Positions 5,227 to 5,581 of a stretch of DNA of 5,581 nt are shown here, piece by piece. Positions within the stretch are counted from its first letter, which is position 1. Every line of letters starts with the position of its first letter. The stretch covers positions 514 to 6,094 of the forward strand of contig DGUQ01000061.1 in assembly GCA_002394725.1 (NCBI GenBank), written 5' to 3'. Under the pieces are notes generated by a model. That model worked only from the letters and a program-made list of their open reading frames with translations. It was not told the origin of the DNA and ran no database searches. Made by a program: the position numbers and the translations under genes. Origin of the DNA: Ruminococcaceae bacterium UBA4306 (GTDB lineage Bacteria; Bacillota; Clostridia; Oscillospirales; Acutalibacteraceae).

Positions 5227-5581
5227 ATGCAAACAAAAAAGCCCAGCCTGAAAAAGCAGCTGATCAATGTCGGCTTTCTGTTGTTGCTGATCGGATTTAC
5301 CTTCTTCATCATCTTCCATAATAACGACGGCTTTTCTCTGCAATCACTGGGCGAATTCGTTCGAAAGATCCACTGGCCTTTCTTGCTCGGCGCGATATGC
5401 TGCATGGTCATGAACATCGGCTTCAAGGGAATGAGCATCGGCGTGCTGTCACGCGCGCTGGGCTATAAAAAGGGCCCGTTAAAGAACTACTCCTATGCCG
5501 CCGCCGACATCTATTTTTCGGCGATCACCCCGTCGGCTACGGGCGGACAACCTGCATCGGCGTATTATATGGTCAAGGACG
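5227..5581 (+). CDS. YbhN/MprF flippase-domain (lysylphosphatidylglycerol synthase TM region, UPF0104-like) membrane protein, 3'-partial
   Basis: The first 118 residues are visible; the gene runs off the window end. A short basic N-terminus (MQTKKPSLKKQ) precedes a first membrane helix (about 12-31, GFLLLLIGFTFFIIF). A short amphipathic stretch with EFVRKIHWPF follows, then a second hydrophobic helix (about 51-66). Next comes a loop leading to the conserved motif of this family, AITPSATGGQPASAYYM (99-115), comparable to the NxxTPFxTGGQP segment of MprF/AglD2-like proteins. Family knowledge: this multi-helix domain occurs in MprF, where it flips aminoacylated phosphatidylglycerol, and in stand-alone YbhN-type proteins of mostly unknown substrate, usually ~300-350 residues in all. 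Whether an aminoacyl-transferase domain follows cannot be seen here. The positive-inside N-terminus suggests a cytoplasmic N-terminal end. It is transcribed from its own promoter (5106-5134), divergent from the EIIA-like gene. Confidence 0.8.
   Translation, partial: MQTKKPSLKKQLINVGFLLLLIGFTFFIIFHNNDGFSLQSLGEFVRKIHWPFLLGAICCMVMNIGFKGMSIGVLSRALGYKKGPLKNYSYAAADIYFSAITPSATGGQPASAYYMVKD

Noticed and set aside
5148..5229. Possible upstream short reading frame beginning ATGAGGGTTGCG in the leader
   Set aside because: It has no ribosome binding site, starts only a few bases after the predicted transcription start, and runs out of frame into the main gene.
5187..5438. 83-codon minus-strand frame opposite the MprF/YbhN-like gene
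   Set aside because: The plus strand has a strong promoter, ribosome binding site, membrane helices and a family motif; this frame has none.

Overview
The window reads as a Gram-positive gut Clostridia genome, most likely the Oscillospirales/Ruminococcaceae (Bacillota). The reasons are moderately GC-rich coding DNA with almost exclusive ATC isoleucine codons, strong AGGAGG ribosome binding sites, sigma-A type promoters with 17-nt spacers, a PTS IIA paralogue, an MprF-type membrane protein, and a GTAGGGG...CCCCTAC intergenic palindrome of a style I associate from memory with this group. The assignment is inference; no rRNA or other taxonomic marker is present.

Layout. (1) 1-993 (+) is the 3' part of a gene for a 2-isopropylmalate-synthase-like protein. 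It keeps the C-terminal regulatory (LeuA dimer) domain but has lost the catalytic HxH metal motif, and it ends in an intrinsic terminator. (2) 994-1209 is intergenic and mostly occupied by a 136-bp element with perfect 26-bp inverted ends (1026-1161), flanked by imperfect direct repeats. (3) 1210-3735 (+) encodes an 841-residue fusion of a xylose-isomerase-like TIM barrel with a complete acyl-CoA synthetase. (4) 3732-4541 (+) overlaps it by 4 bases and encodes a metal-dependent amidohydrolase-2 family protein. (5) A strong hairpin at 4569-4596 separates this operon from the convergent gene 4583-5095 (-), a PTS EIIA-like domain whose phospho-histidine position holds Asp. (6) 5096-5226 is a divergent promoter region. 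(7) 5227 to the window end (+) is the start of a YbhN/MprF-flippase-like membrane protein.

How they may work together. The fusion protein and the amidohydrolase are translationally coupled and probably serve one pathway. A carboxylic acid would be activated to its acyl-CoA through an acyl-AMP, and the partner hydrolase or decarboxylase would act on a related intermediate. The substrate cannot be read from sequence. Three domains in this short window (the LeuA-like barrel, the fused TIM barrel and the EIIA) appear to lack key catalytic residues while keeping the fold, which suggests regulatory or binding roles rather than catalysis. The most interesting candidates for something undescribed are the TIM-barrel/acyl-CoA-synthetase fusion operon, the catalytically stripped LeuA homologue, and the His-to-Asp EIIA.
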